64,000 nt of DNA, taken from Lachnospiraceae bacterium. Lineage in GTDB: Bacteria; Bacillota; Clostridia; Lachnospirales; Lachnospiraceae. The position numbers and the translations under genes are program-made. Of this stretch, positions 33,014-42,991 are shown piece by piece (position 1 is the stretch's first letter; the number at the start of each line of letters is the position of its first letter). The notes under the pieces were generated by a model. It was not told the origin of the DNA. It saw nothing but the letters and a program-made list of their open reading frames with translations, and searched no databases. The stretch covers positions 138,665 to 202,664 of the forward strand of contig JAIEFE010000016.1 of NCBI GenBank assembly GCA_029067085.1, read 5' to 3'.

Positions 33014-36000
33014 ATGGAAAATGTAAGGCGTATCTATGTGGAAAAGAAGGAGCCGTTCGCGGTCAGAGCAAGAGAGCTTAAGGAGGAGATCGAGGGCTTT
33101 CTCGGGATCAAGAGCGTGGAGCAGGTGAGGGTCTTTATCCGGTACGATGTGGAGAATATTTCCGACGAGGTTTTTGAGAGGGCCTGTCTCACAGTCTTCT
33201 CGGAGCCGCCGGTGGATATCCTGTATCGGGAGACCATCGAGATTCCGGAGAATGGACAGGCGTTTTCGGTGGAGTTCCTGCCGGGGCAGTTTGATCAGCG
33301 TGCGGATTCCGCCGTGCAGTGCATCCAGTTTCTGAAAGAGGATGAGGAACCGATCATTCGGACAGCAGTGACCTATCTGGTCAATGGAAAAATCACAGAG
33401 GATGAGTTTGCACGGATCAAAGCCTACTGTATCAACCCGGTGGATTCCAGAGAGACAGATATGGTCAAGCCGGATACGCTGGAGATGGCATATGAGGAAC
33501 CGGCGGATGTGCTGGTGTTCGAGAATATGCCGGAGCGGGAAGATTTTATCGATATGCCCCAGGCGGAGTTAAAGGAGCTTTACGATTCTTTGGGGTTAGC
33601 CATGACCTTTAAGGATTTCTTACATATACAGAATTATTTTGCCAAGGAAGAGAAACGAAATCCTACCATGACGGAGATCAGGGTGCTTGACACTTACTGG
33701 TCGGACCACTGCCGTCATACTACTTTCTCTACGGAGTTAAAAAATGTAAGCTTCGGGGAGGGATATTACAGAAAACCCATTGAGGACGCTTATCAAAATT
33801 ACCTGAGCGTACGCAGGGAGATCTTCGGAGAGAGGCAGGATAAATTCGTCTGTCTGATGGATCTGGCCCTGATGGCAATGCGGAAGCTTAAAAAGGACGG
33901 GAAGCTGGCGGACATGGAGGAGTCGGATGAGATCAACGCCTGCTCCGTGGTAGTGCCTGTGGAGATGGACTACGGCGACGGTCCGGTAAAGGAGGAGTGG
34001 CTGGTATTTTTCAAGAACGAGACGCACAACCATCCCACCGAGATCGAGCCTTTCGGCGGCGCGGCCACCTGTCTGGGCGGTGCGATCCGCGATCCCCTCT
34101 CCGGCAGAGGATACGTCTATCAGGCTATGCGTGTGACCGGTGCGGCGGATCCCACGGTGCCTGTGGCTGATACACTGAAGGGCAAACTTCCGCAAAAAAA
34201 GCTGGTACGAGGCGCGGCGGACGGCTACTCCTCCTACGGCAACCAGATCGGTCTTGCGACCGGGTTGGTCAAAGAAATTTATCATCCGAATTATGTGGCG
34301 AAGCGCATGGAGATTGGCGCAGTCATGGGTGCGGCGCCCAGAAAGAACGTGATCCGGGCAACATCCGATCCGGGCGACATCATCATTCTTTTGGGCGGCA
34401 GGACCGGGCGTGACGGCTGCGGCGGCGCGACGGGCTCCTCAAAGGTGCATACGGAGAAATCCATCGACACCTGCGGCGCTGAGGTGCAGAAAGGAAACGC
34501 TCCCACGGAGCGGAAGCTCCAGAGGCTTTTCAGGCGTGAGGAAGCGAGCCGTCTCATCAAGAAATGTAATGACTTCGGCGCGGGCGGCGTGTCCGTGGCG
34601 ATCGGCGAGCTGGCGGACGGCCTGGTGGTGGACTTGGATAAAGTTCCGAAAAAGTATGCGGGTCTGGACGGTACGGAGCTTGCCATATCCGAGTCGCAGG
34701 AACGCATGGCGGTGGTGGTTTCCCCGGATGACGTAGAGCAGTTTCTCGCCTATGCCGGAGAAGAAAACCTGGAGGCGGTACCGGTGGCAGTGGTGACAGA
34801 GGAACCCCGTCTGGTGCTCAAATGGCGCGGCAGTAAGATCGTGGATATCTCCAGAGCCTTCCTTGACACCAACGGTGCGCATCAGGAGACGGACGTCTTT
34901 GTGGAGCTGCCGGATGAGAAGAAAAATTACTTCAAAAAGTTGGCAAATCCTGTGATCACGCAGGCGCTTTCCCGCGGTGATGTGCGGACGGCATGGCTTG
35001 CTCTGCTGGGAGATCTGAATGTCTGCTCTCAGAAGGGGCTTGTGGAAATGTTTGACGCCTCCATCGGCGCGGGCAGCGTGTATATGCCCTATGGCGGCAA
35101 GTATCAGCTCACGGAGACGCAGACCATGGTAGCCAAGCTTCCGACCCTTGCCGGTAAGACTGATACGGTCACCATGATGAGCTATGGGTTTGATCCCTAC
35201 CTCTCGTACTGGAGCCCTTACCACGGTGCGGTCTACGCTGTGACGGAATCCATGGCGAAGATCGTGGCAAACGGCGGAGATTACAGAACGATCCGCTTTA
35301 CTTTCCAGGAGTATTTCAGGCGCATGAGTGAGGAGCCTTCCCGTTGGAGCCAGCCCTTTGCGGCGCTCCTCGGTGCTTATGATGCGCAGATGAAATACGG
35401 ACTGCCCTCTATCGGCGGAAAAGATTCCATGTCCGGCACTTTCAACGACATTGATGTGCCGCCCACCCTGGTGTCCTTTGCGGTGAATGTAAACCGGAGC
35501 GGCAATATCGTCTCTCCGGAGTTAAAATATCCCGGAGACAGACTGGTGCGCTTCTGCATTCCGAAGGATGAATACGATCTGCCGGTTTATGAAGAGGTTA
35601 TGACACTTTATGACAAAATAACGGCACTAATGTCAGAATATGTTGACACTGATGTCATAAATGGTATTTCTGTTAAAATAGCGAAGAGAAAGATTGTGGC
35701 GGCCTACGCACTGGATGCATACGGCGTGGCTGCAGCAGTAAGCAAGATGGCTTTCGGTAACGGTTTAGGTGTGGCGATAGATTCTTCCTATAAAAAGGAC
35801 AGACTGTTTGACAAAGGTCTCGGCGATATTGTGGCGGAGATGCCGGCAGGGGCGGTGCGTGCCCTGAAGGGGCTGGGCATTGCCTACGAGGAGATCGGTA
35901 CCGTGACGGCAGACGGCATTTTCAGCTACGGTTCCATGAAACTGAGCGGGGAGGATGCGAAGTGGGCGTGGAGCGGCACATTAAACCGTGTGTTCCCCTA

Positions 36001-36880
36001 CACCGCAGGGCATGATAAGTCGCCTGTGGAATCGCCGCTTTATCAGGCGAAGGAAGTGTATGTGTGCAGGCATAAGGTGGCGAAACCCACCGTGTTTATT
36101 CCGGTATTCCCGGGCACAAACTGTGAGTATGACAGCGCGAAAGCCTTTGCAAACGCCGGGGCTGAGACTGTTGTGAAGGTGTTTAGGAATCGGACGGCAG
36201 AGGATATCCGGGAGAGCGTGGAGGCCTTTGAAAAGGCGATCGGACAGGCGCAGATCATCATGTTCCCGGGCGGCTTTTCCGCGGGCGACGAGCCGGACGG
36301 TTCCGCGAAGTTCTTTGCTACAGCTTTTCAGAATGAAAAGATCAAAGAGGCGGTCATGAAGCTGCTGAACGAGAAGGATGGACTGGCTCTGGGTATCTGT
36401 AATGGTTTTCAGGCGCTCATCAAGCTGGGACTTGTGCCTTACGGGGAGATTCTGGGACAGAAGGAAGATTCTCCTACGCTGACTTTCAACACCGTGAACC
36501 GCCACATTTCCAAGATGGCGTATCTCAAAGTGGTATCCAACAAGTCGCCATGGCTTGCAGGCGTGGAAGTTGGGCAGACTTATGTAAACCCGGCATCCCA
36601 CGGGGAAGGCCGTTTTGTGGCGCCGCAGGAGTGGATCGACAAACTTTTTGCAAACGGCCAGGTGGCGACGCAGTACGCGGATGCGGACGGCAGGGTTTCC
36701 ATGGACGAAGAGTGGAATATCAACGGTTCCTATGCATCCATCGAGGGCATTACCTCCCCCGACGGGCGCTGTCTCGGAAAGATGGCCCATGCCGAGAGAC
36801 GTGGCGAGTCCGTGGCGATCAATATCTTCGGAGAGCAGGATATGAAGATCTTTGAGAGCGGGGTGGCGTACTTTAGGTAA
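33014..36880 (+). CDS. purL: Phosphoribosylformylglycinamidine synthase (single-chain)
   Basis: 1288 residues combining the ATP-dependent FGAM synthase and glutaminase domains in one chain, the large clade found in Clostridia. It converts FGAR to FGAM in purine synthesis. Visible segments include the DTYWSDHCRHTTF motif at about 229-241, GGAATCLGGAIRDPLSGRG in the first AIR-synthase-like half, and a C-terminal class I glutaminase domain with the catalytic Cys in LGICNGFQAL near 1130. ATG 33014 has GGAGG at 32999-33003; ATG 32996 would place that SD inside the gene. The gene stands alone, with a terminator at 36924-36970. Confidence 0.95.
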   Translation: MENVRRIYVEKKEPFAVRARELKEEIEGFLGIKSVEQVRVFIRYDVENISDEVFERACLTVFSEPPVDILYRETIEIPENGQAFSVEFLPGQFDQRADSAVQCIQFLKEDEEPIIRTAVTYLVNGKITEDEFARIKAYCINPVDSRETDMVKPDTLEMAYEEPADVLVFENMPEREDFIDMPQAELKELYDSLGLAMTFKDFLHIQNYFAKEEKRNPTMTEIRVLDTYWSDHCRHTTFSTELKNVSFGEGYYRKPIEDAYQNYLSVRREIFGERQDKFVCLMDLALMAMRKLKKDGKLADMEESDEINACSVVVPVEMDYGDGPVKEEWLVFFKNETHNHPTEIEPFGGAATCLGGAIRDPLSGRGYVYQAMRVTGAADPTVPVADTLKGKLPQKKLVRGAADGYSSYGNQIGLATGLVKEIYHPNYVAKRMEIGAVMGAAPRKNVIRATSDPGDIIILLGGRTGRDGCGGATGSSKVHTEKSIDTCGAEVQKGNAPTERKLQRLFRREEASRLIKKCNDFGAGGVSVAIGELADGLVVDLDKVPKKYAGLDGTELAISESQERMAVVVSPDDVEQFLAYAGEENLEAVPVAVVTEEPRLVLKWRGSKIVDISRAFLDTNGAHQETDVFVELPDEKKNYFKKLANPVITQALSRGDVRTAWLALLGDLNVCSQKGLVEMFDASIGAGSVYMPYGGKYQLTETQTMVAKLPTLAGKTDTVTMMSYGFDPYLSYWSPYHGAVYAVTESMAKIVANGGDYRTIRFTFQEYFRRMSEEPSRWSQPFAALLGAYDAQMKYGLPSIGGKDSMSGTFNDIDVPPTLVSFAVNVNRSGNIVSPELKYPGDRLVRFCIPKDEYDLPVYEEVMTLYDKITALMSEYVDTDVINGISVKIAKRKIVAAYALDAYGVAAAVSKMAFGNGLGVAIDSSYKKDRLFDKGLGDIVAEMPAGAVRALKGLGIAYEEIGTVTADGIFSYGSMKLSGEDAKWAWSGTLNRVFPYTAGHDKSPVESPLYQAKEVYVCRHKVAKPTVFIPVFPGTNCEYDSAKAFANAGAETVVKVFRNRTAEDIRESVEAFEKAIGQAQIIMFPGGFSAGDEPDGSAKFFATAFQNEKIKEAVMKLLNEKDGLALGICNGFQALIKLGLVPYGEILGQKEDSPTLTFNTVNRHISKMAYLKVVSNKSPWLAGVEVGQTYVNPASHGEGRFVAPQEWIDKLFANGQVATQYADADGRVSMDEEWNINGSYASIEGITSPDGRCLGKMAHAERRGESVAINIFGEQDMKIFESGVAYFR

Positions 36881-36923
36881 AACTACATTTGAACATGGCA
36901 CAATACCTTACATAAAATAGTTG

Positions 36924-36970
36924 ACGACCTTAAAATGAGAGCAGTGTTCCCGTTTTAAGGTCGTTTTCAA
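36924..36970 (+). terminator. purL terminator
   Basis: acgaccttaaaa (36924-36935) pairs perfectly with ttttaaggtcgt (36953-36964), then tttc. The rest of the 36881-37200 gap holds a promoter at 37011-37039 and no further gene I can support. Confidence 0.75.
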
Positions 36971-37010
36971 TGACAAACGAAATACCGTTTGTGAAAAGTA
37001 TAAAAAAGAA

Positions 37011-37039
37011 TTGACGCAAGCATTGTTGTATGATACCAT
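37011..37039 (+). promoter_or_regulatory. Putative promoter of the Uma2-family gene
   Basis: TTGACG at 37011-37016 and TACCAT at 37034-37039 with a 17-bp spacer; the -10 is weak. Confidence 0.4.
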
Positions 37040-37200
37040 CTTTGTAAAGCATATATTCTGTAAATCTAAGCGCACACAGCGCATCTTATTTTTCTAAAAA
37101 ACCATTCAGGAAATCTATGCTTTTGAATCCGGTAAACAGGCAAAAGCGGGAGATGGACTGAATACAAACAGATGATTCTCCTGCGGAAAAGGAGAACGAA

Positions 37201-37785
37201 ATGATGGGAAGAGCAGAAAGGAAAGAAATGGATGAGAAGAGTGGGAAAATTTATACGATTAGAGATATCGAGGCTCTGCCGGAGGGCAAGCGGGCGGAAC
37301 TGATCGACGGACGGATGTATGAGATGGCGAGTCCGAGCCGGGTGCATCAGCGGCTTCTGGGTGCATTGTATCGGTTGATCGCCAATTACATTGAGGAGCG
37401 GGATGGTGCCTGTGAGGTGTATCTTGCGCCCTTTGCTGTGTATATTAATAATGATGCGTATAATTATGTAGAGCCGGATGTGTTGGTGATCTGCGATGAG
37501 GAAAAGCTGGACGAGAAGGGATGTCACGGAGCGCCGGATTGGGCGATAGAGATCGTGTCGCCGAGCAGTGTAAAGATGGATCGAAAGATAAAGCTGTTTA
37601 AGTACAGAACAGCGGGCGTGCGGGAATACTGGATCGTAGATCCCGCTGAAAGAATAGTTGAGGTACATCAATTTTCGAGAAATGAGGAAAAGAAATATAC
37701 GTTTCGGGAGACCGTGCCGGCGGGTATCTATGAGGACTTTGCCATTGATTTCAGCAAATTTTTAAAATTTTTTCAGACCCCTTGA
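37201..37785 (+). CDS. Uma2-family (DUF820) putative endonuclease
   Basis: 194 residues of the Uma2/DUF820 family, which has a PD-(D/E)xK nuclease-like fold. Visible features are the RAELIDGRMYEMASPS strand-turn near 33-48, the acidic VEPDVLVICD near 90-99 and AIEIVSPSS near 116-124, then KxxLFKYRTAGVREYWIVDP. These supply the Asp and Glu residues of the nuclease core. ATG 37201 has AAGGAG at 37189-37194; ATG 37204 is an alternative. Members are common in Cyanobacteria and some Clostridia, and their biological role is uncertain. The gene is monocistronic and ends three bases into the trp promoter. Confidence 0.88.
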   Translation: MMGRAERKEMDEKSGKIYTIRDIEALPEGKRAELIDGRMYEMASPSRVHQRLLGALYRLIANYIEERDGACEVYLAPFAVYINNDAYNYVEPDVLVICDEEKLDEKGCHGAPDWAIEIVSPSSVKMDRKIKLFKYRTAGVREYWIVDPAERIVEVHQFSRNEEKKYTFRETVPAGIYEDFAIDFSKFLKFFQTP

Positions 37786-37810
37786 CATCTGTTTTGCCAA
37801 GTGCTATTCT
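37782..37810 (+). promoter_or_regulatory. Promoter of the trp operon
   Basis: TTGACA at 37782-37787 and TATTCT at 37805-37810 with a 17-bp spacer. The -35 overlaps the stop codon of the Uma2-family gene by four bases. Confidence 0.8.
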
Positions 37811-37845
37811 ATAGAAAATTTAATCTGATAAACCGTTGAAGCGGA

Positions 37846-38096
37846 GATAAAGGTGATGATGCCTTTACAGAGAGCCTGTGTTGCTGAGATCAGGTAAGAA
37901 ACAAGTCATCAAATGGACCGCGGAGGGTGCAGTCAAATGTGCATGGCACAGAGTATTCTGCAACGCATGGCCCGCGTCAGAGGCCGGGGATATGTTGGTA
38001 TCCTGCAAAGGGCACGGGGTTTCCCGTGAAGCAAGGTGGCACCGCGGATTTGGTAAATTCGTCCTTGACAAGACTCAGGTTTTGTCAAGGACTTTT
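37846..38096 (+). ncRNA. T-box leader controlling trp genes (tRNA-Trp responsive)
   Basis: The T-box signature AAGGTGGCACCGCGG is at 38033-38047. It is followed by the terminator stem gtccttgacaa (38061-38071) with ttgtcaaggac (38082-38092) and a T-run. Upstream sequence has the length and internal repeats of a stem I domain, with a TGG at 37914-37916 as the likely Trp specifier codon. Uncharged tRNA-Trp would pair with specifier and the TGG of the T-box bulge, favouring the antiterminator. The left boundary is approximate. Confidence 0.9.
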
Positions 38097-38136
38097 CTTA
38101 TGCGCGAATTTGGAAAAGAGAGATAAGGAGGCAGTT

Positions 38137-39600
38137 ATGAAATTCTTACCATCGTTTGAGGAAGTGCAGAAGCTTGCAGCCACCGGCGATTACAAAGCCG
38201 TCCCCATCAGCTGTGAGATGTTATCGGATATCTGTACGCCCATTGAGGCTCTAAGGATCTTAAAGAACGTATCAACCCATTGTTATCTTCTGGAATCTGT
38301 AGCAGAGAAGGAGAAGTGGGGGCGCTACACCTTCCTCGGGTACGATCCCAAGCTGGAGATCAACTGTCTGGACGGTGAGATGAAGATCGGTGATGTGACT
38401 CTGCACACGGAGAATCCTTCCGAAAAACTGCGGGAGATCCTGGCTGCATACAAAAGTCCGAGGCTGTCCGGTCTCCCCTCCTTTACCGGCGGGCTTGTGG
38501 GTTACTTTTCCTACGATTATTTGGGCTACAGTGAGCCGACAATCCGTACGGGCGTCAAGGATACGGAGGCGTTTAAGGACGTGGATCTCATGCTCTTTGA
38601 CAAGGTGATCGCCTTTGACAATTTCAAACAGAAGATCATTCTGATCGCGAATATGCTTCTGGCGGATGGGGAAACCGGTTACAACAAAGCCTTGCGGGAA
38701 CTTTCCCAGATGGCAGACCTTCTGCGCACGGGAGAGAAGAAAAAGGAGGAGAAGGGGCGTCTGACGGGAGAGGTCAAACCCCTCTTTGACAGCGAAGCCT
38801 ACTGCGGCATCGTGGAACGGGCGAAACGCCATATCAGGGAGGGCGACATTTTTCAGATTGTGCTCTCGAACCGGTTGGAGGCTCCGTTTGAGGGAAGTCT
38901 GTTAAATACCTACCGGGTGCTGCGCACCGTAAATCCTTCGCCTTATATGTTCTACTTTTCAGGCACGGATGTGGAGGTGGCAGGCGCTTCTCCCGAGACG
39001 CTGGTAAAGCTGGAGGACGGCGTGCTTCATACCTTCCCGCTGGCAGGTACGAGACCCAGGGGAAAGACGGAGGAGGAAGATCTTGCGCTGGAGAAGGAGC
39101 TTTTGCAGGATCCGAAGGAACTGGCGGAGCACAATATGCTGGTGGATCTGGGCCGGAATGATCTGGGGAAGATCAGCGAGTTCGGCACCGTGCAGGTGGA
39201 GAAGCTCCATTCCATAGAACGGTATTCCCACGTCATGCACATCGGTTCCACTGTGCGGGGACAGATCAGAGAAGGATATGATGCGCTGGATGCCATTGAG
39301 GCGGTGCTGCCGGCAGGAACGCTCTCGGGGGCGCCGAAGATCAGAGCCTGCCAGTTGATCGGTGAACTGGAACAGAACAAGAGGGGGATTTACGGCGGGG
39401 CCATCGGCTACATTGATTTTACCGGCAACATGGACACCTGCATCGCCATTCGCATTGCCTACAGGAAAAACGGCCGTGTGTTTGTCAGGAGCGGGGCGGG
39501 GATCGTGGCTGACTCGGAGCCGGAGAAAGAATATAACGAGTGCATCAATAAGGCAAAGGCGGTCATTCGTGCCTTAGAGCTCGGACAGGAAGAGGAGTGA
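38137..39600 (+). CDS. trpE: Anthranilate synthase component I
   Basis: 487 residues of the chorismate-utilising enzyme family; it makes anthranilate from chorismate with ammonia supplied by TrpG. The C-terminal catalytic half shows GDIFQIVLSNR, ASPETLVKLEDG, LAGTRPRGKTEEED, LVDLGRND and GAPKIRA motifs; the N-terminal part (SCEMLSDICTPI) carries the region where Trp feedback binds in this family. ATG 38137 has AAGGAGG at 38126-38132, directly after the T-box. Longer upstream open frames run through the RNA leader and are not used. Confidence 0.96.
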   Translation: MKFLPSFEEVQKLAATGDYKAVPISCEMLSDICTPIEALRILKNVSTHCYLLESVAEKEKWGRYTFLGYDPKLEINCLDGEMKIGDVTLHTENPSEKLREILAAYKSPRLSGLPSFTGGLVGYFSYDYLGYSEPTIRTGVKDTEAFKDVDLMLFDKVIAFDNFKQKIILIANMLLADGETGYNKALRELSQMADLLRTGEKKKEEKGRLTGEVKPLFDSEAYCGIVERAKRHIREGDIFQIVLSNRLEAPFEGSLLNTYRVLRTVNPSPYMFYFSGTDVEVAGASPETLVKLEDGVLHTFPLAGTRPRGKTEEEDLALEKELLQDPKELAEHNMLVDLGRNDLGKISEFGTVQVEKLHSIERYSHVMHIGSTVRGQIREGYDALDAIEAVLPAGTLSGAPKIRACQLIGELEQNKRGIYGGAIGYIDFTGNMDTCIAIRIAYRKNGRVFVRSGAGIVADSEPEKEYNECINKAKAVIRALELGQEEE

Positions 39601-39673
39601 GCACTGTCTCAGGTTAATGTGTGGACGGCGGTTTAAGATAATGAAGGAACAGTGCTTCGGGAAGGAGGCAGAC

Positions 39674-40243
39674 ATGATATTGCTGATTGATAATTACGAC
39701 AGTTTTTCCTATAACTTATATCAGATGATCGGGGAGATCAATCCCGATATCCGGGTGGTCCGCAACGATGAGATGACAGTGGATGAGATCAGAGCGCTTG
39801 CGCCGGAGCGGATCATACTTTCGCCGGGGCCGGGACGGCCGGAACATGCGGGGATCATCGTGGAAGCTGCAAAAACGCTGGGAAAGGAAATCCCTACGCT
39901 GGGCGTCTGTCTGGGGCATCAGGCCATCTGCGCGGCCTTTGGCGCTGTCGTAACTTATGCGAAGGAGCTTATGCACGGGAAGCAGTCGGAGATCAGTTTC
40001 GAGAGAGACTGTCCTCTGTTTGAGGGCTGCCCTGAGAAAATGCCGGTGGCTCGCTATCATTCGCTGGCGGCGGACGAGAGCACGATGCCGGACTGTCTGC
40101 GCGTGACAGCGCGCACGGCGGACGGGGAGGTGATGGCGGTGCAGCATAGAACCTACCCCATCTACGGCGTACAGTTTCATCCGGAGTCGATCATGACCCC
40201 GGAGGGCGGACGAATGCTGCGAAATTTCATTTTATCTAAATAA
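39674..40243 (+). CDS. trpG: Anthranilate synthase component II (glutamine amidotransferase)
   Basis: 189 residues of the class I glutamine amidotransferase family. The nucleophile is Cys79 in GVCLGHQ, and His/Glu are in [13 protein letters not shown] near the end. It releases ammonia from glutamine for TrpE; such subunits may also serve PabB. ATG 39674 with AAGGAGG at 39662-39668 is chosen; the frame opens earlier at 39617 without an SD. It is separate from trpD, unlike the fused TrpGD of enterobacteria. Confidence 0.95.
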   Translation: MILLIDNYDSFSYNLYQMIGEINPDIRVVRNDEMTVDEIRALAPERIILSPGPGRPEHAGIIVEAAKTLGKEIPTLGVCLGHQAICAAFGAVVTYAKELMHGKQSEISFERDCPLFEGCPEKMPVARYHSLAADESTMPDCLRVTARTADGEVMAVQHRTYPIYGVQFHPESIMTPEGGRMLRNFILSK

Positions 40244-40281
40244 GGAAGAGAGACAGGAAATGTCTCGGAATGGAGGAAAAG

Positions 40282-41307
40282 ATGATCAAAGAAGCAATTG
40301 TTAAAATCGTAAACAAGGAGGATCTCACCTACGACGAAGCTTACGCCGTGATGAATGAGATCATGAGCGGGGAGACTTCCCCCACTCAGAATGCAGCTTT
40401 TCTGGCGGCTTTGTCCGCTAAGAGCGCAAAGGCGGAGACGACGGATGAGATCGCAGGCTGCGCGGCGGCCATGCGTGATCACGCCCTGCGCCTTGAAACA
40501 GAACTGGATATTTTTGAGATCGTGGGAACCGGAGGCGACAATGCTCACAGCTTCAATATTTCCACGACCTCGGCGCTGGTGTGCGCGGCAGGTGGCATGA
40601 AAGTGGCAAAGCACGGCAATCGCGCAGCTTCCTCCAAGTGCGGCACGGCGGACTGTCTGGAGGCGCTTGGCGTCAACATCGAACAGAGTCCTGAGCTTTG
40701 CGAGAAGCTTTTGCAGGAGGTAGGGATGTGCTTCTTCTTCGCTCAGAAATATCACGCTTCCATGAAGTATGTCGGGGCGATTCGCAAGGAACTGGGTTTC
40801 CGTACGGTGTTTAACATTCTCGGCCCTCTGACGAACCCCGGCAGCCCTAAGATGCAGCTCCTTGGCGTGTATGATGAGTATCTGGTGGAGCCTCTGGCGC
40901 AGGTGCTTATCAATCTGGGCGTGAAGCGGGGCATGGTGGTATACGGAACGGATAAGCTGGATGAAATTTCTATGAGCGCGCCTACCACAGTATGCGAATT
41001 TAAGGACGGCTGGTTTAAAACCTACACGATCTGCCCGGAGGACTTTGGTTTTGAGCGGTGCACGAAGGCAGATCTGGTGGGCGGTACACCTGAAGAAAAT
41101 GCTAAGATAACGCGTGATATCTTAAATGGAGAAAAGGGACATAAGGGACATAAGAGAAATGCTGTCCTGATGAACGCGGGTGCGGCACTCTATATCGGCG
41201 GCAAGGCGGAGAGCATGAAGGATGGAGTGAAGCTGGCGGCGGAGATCATCGACTCAGGCAAGGCGGCAAAGACGCTGGAGCAGTTCATTGCCCTGAGCAA
41301 TCAATAA
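40282..41307 (+). CDS. trpD: Anthranilate phosphoribosyltransferase
   Basis: 341 residues. TrpD transfers the phosphoribosyl group of PRPP to anthranilate. The PRPP-binding GTGGD segment ([19 protein letters not shown]) and [15 protein letters not shown] are both present, followed by [12 protein letters not shown] and GPLTNPG. ATG 40282 is taken because GGAGG at 40272-40276 is upstream; ATG 40270 is possible. One run, [11 protein letters not shown], contains a short duplicated GHK that is probably a surface loop. Confidence 0.95.
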   Translation: MIKEAIVKIVNKEDLTYDEAYAVMNEIMSGETSPTQNAAFLAALSAKSAKAETTDEIAGCAAAMRDHALRLETELDIFEIVGTGGDNAHSFNISTTSALVCAAGGMKVAKHGNRAASSKCGTADCLEALGVNIEQSPELCEKLLQEVGMCFFFAQKYHASMKYVGAIRKELGFRTVFNILGPLTNPGSPKMQLLGVYDEYLVEPLAQVLINLGVKRGMVVYGTDKLDEISMSAPTTVCEFKDGWFKTYTICPEDFGFERCTKADLVGGTPEENAKITRDILNGEKGHKGHKRNAVLMNAGAALYIGGKAESMKDGVKLAAEIIDSGKAAKTLEQFIALSNQ

Positions 41308-41428
41308 ACGGCTGTTATAAAAATAAAATTCGTCGATATTGGCAGATTCAGAACGCGGTAAATCAATCATATGAAAAAAGACGAAATGATTAAAATAAGA
41401 TTTAATGTAGAAAGAAGTGGAAAAAACG

Positions 41429-42211
41429 ATGTCTAATATTTTGGAGCAGTTAGCAGAGCACGCAGCCTATCGCACAGAGCAGAAAAAGAAAAAAATCCCG
41501 TTAACAGAAATAAAAAAACAAGCGCTATTCTTAAAAAAAGGAGATTTCACATTTGAGAAGGCGCTGCAGAAACAGGGGATTTCATTTATTTGTGAATGCA
41601 AGAAGGCATCCCCGTCCAAGGGACTGATCGCCCCGGACTTTCCCTATCTGGAGATAGCGAGACAGTATGAGGCGGCGGGTGCGGATGCCATCTCAGTGTT
41701 GACGGAGCCGAAGTGGTTTCTGGGGAGCGACGCGTATCTGCGGGAGATCGCGGAGGCAGTCTCCGTTCCCTGTCTGCGAAAAGACTTTACAGTGGATGAA
41801 TACATGATTTATGAAGCAAAACTGCTCGGCGCATCGGCGGTGCTGCTTATCTGCGCTATCTTAAGTGAGGTGCAGATCAGGGAGTATCTGGCGGTCTGCG
41901 ACGAGCTGGGATTGTCTGCGCTGGTGGAGGCGCACGACGAAACGGAGGCTGATATGGCGATCCGGGCCGGGGCGCGGGTGATCGGTGTCAATAACCGTAA
42001 TCTGAAGGATTTTTCGGTGGACACGGAGAACAGCCGCAGGCTCAGGGAAAGAATACCGGAGCAGGTACTGTTTGTATCCGAGAGCGGCGTCCGCGGACCG
42101 GAGGATGTGAGACGCCTGACGGAGATCGGTGCGGATGCGGTTCTGATCGGGGAAGCGCTGATGCGGGCAGAAAATAAAAAACAGTTGTTATATGATTTGC
42201 GTAATGCATGA
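41429..42211 (+). CDS. trpC: Indole-3-glycerol phosphate synthase
   Basis: 260 residues of the TrpC TIM barrel, which closes carboxyphenylaminodeoxyribulose phosphate to indole glycerol phosphate. Characteristic strands are FICECKKASPSKG with the catalytic Lys, ISVLTEPKWFLGS, VPCLRKDFTVDEYMIYEA, VLLICAIL, LVEAHDETE, GVNNRNLKDF and SESGV. It is a single-function protein, with trpF as a separate gene. ATG 41429 is used; GTG 41417 is in frame. A 21-codon upstream frame overlaps this start (see findings). Confidence 0.95.
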   Translation: MSNILEQLAEHAAYRTEQKKKKIPLTEIKKQALFLKKGDFTFEKALQKQGISFICECKKASPSKGLIAPDFPYLEIARQYEAAGADAISVLTEPKWFLGSDAYLREIAEAVSVPCLRKDFTVDEYMIYEAKLLGASAVLLICAILSEVQIREYLAVCDELGLSALVEAHDETEADMAIRAGARVIGVNNRNLKDFSVDTENSRRLRERIPEQVLFVSESGVRGPEDVRRLTEIGADAVLIGEALMRAENKKQLLYDLRNA

Positions 42212-42271
42212 CCGGTTTGTATAACACATAGAGCATAAGATGCAAAAAAAGAAATGGGGCGGTGTAAAATC

Positions 42272-42892
42272 ATGAAAGAAAATAAAATCAAGATTAAACT
42301 GTGTGGATTGCGCCGTCCCTGCGACATGGAAGTTGCAAATGAGCTGCGTCCCGATTACATTGGTTTTGTCTTCGCAAAAAAGAGCATTCGTTATGTTTCA
42401 CCGGAACAGGCGGCATCTTTGAGGAAGCTGCTTAATCCCGATATTTTGGCGGTGGGGGTGTTTGTAAAGGAACGGACAGAGACGGTGGCCGACCTGCTCG
42501 CTTCCGGGGTGATCGACATGGCCCAGCTCCACGGCGGAGAGGACGAAACTTATATGAAAGCTCTGCGGCGGCTGACAGACCGTCCACTGATCAAGGCGTT
42601 TTCTGTCAGAGGGGAGGAAGATATTCAAAGCGCCTGCAAGAGTACGGCGGAGCTGGTGCTCTTAGATGCGGGAGAGGGCGGCACGGGAACAGCCTTTGAC
42701 AGAACATTGCTGCAAAATATGAACCGCCCTTATCTGCTTGCCGGCGGGCTGGACGCATCCACTGTAGGTGAGGCGGTGAAGCGATGGCGTCCTTACGGCG
42801 TGGATGTGAGTTCCGGAATTGAGACGGACGGGTATAAGGATGCGGAGAAGATGCGGGCTTTTGTAAGAGCAGTAAGGGAAACAGAACGATAA
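42272..42892 (+). CDS. trpF: Phosphoribosylanthranilate isomerase
   Basis: 206 residues of the TrpF TIM barrel, which carries out the Amadori rearrangement before TrpC. The catalytic Cys lies in KLCGLRRPCD at the N-terminus, and the acid Asp in IDMAQLHGGED. GGTGTAFDRT and LLAGGLDA form the phosphate-binding loops. ATG 42272 is chosen over ATG 42254, since the G-rich GGGGCGG at 42256-42262 can act as SD. The gene keeps the order trpC-trpF-trpB usual in Clostridia. Confidence 0.94.
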   Translation: MKENKIKIKLCGLRRPCDMEVANELRPDYIGFVFAKKSIRYVSPEQAASLRKLLNPDILAVGVFVKERTETVADLLASGVIDMAQLHGGEDETYMKALRRLTDRPLIKAFSVRGEEDIQSACKSTAELVLLDAGEGGTGTAFDRTLLQNMNRPYLLAGGLDASTVGEAVKRWRPYGVDVSSGIETDGYKDAEKMRAFVRAVRETER

Positions 42893-42991
42893 CACTTGAT
42901 ATATAATTAATACGAAATATTTTATGGCTGGCAATATGCGAGGAACGGATAGAAGTGATATAACAAACAGAACGGAGGTAAGAAGACGAAT

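Noticed and set aside
34439..36901. Antisense open frames of 260-306 residues opposite purL
   Set aside because: They have no SD and the sense strand encodes an unambiguous purL.
37878..38126. Open frames across the trp leader
   Set aside because: The region is the T-box RNA with its terminator; trpE has its own SD and ATG at 38137.
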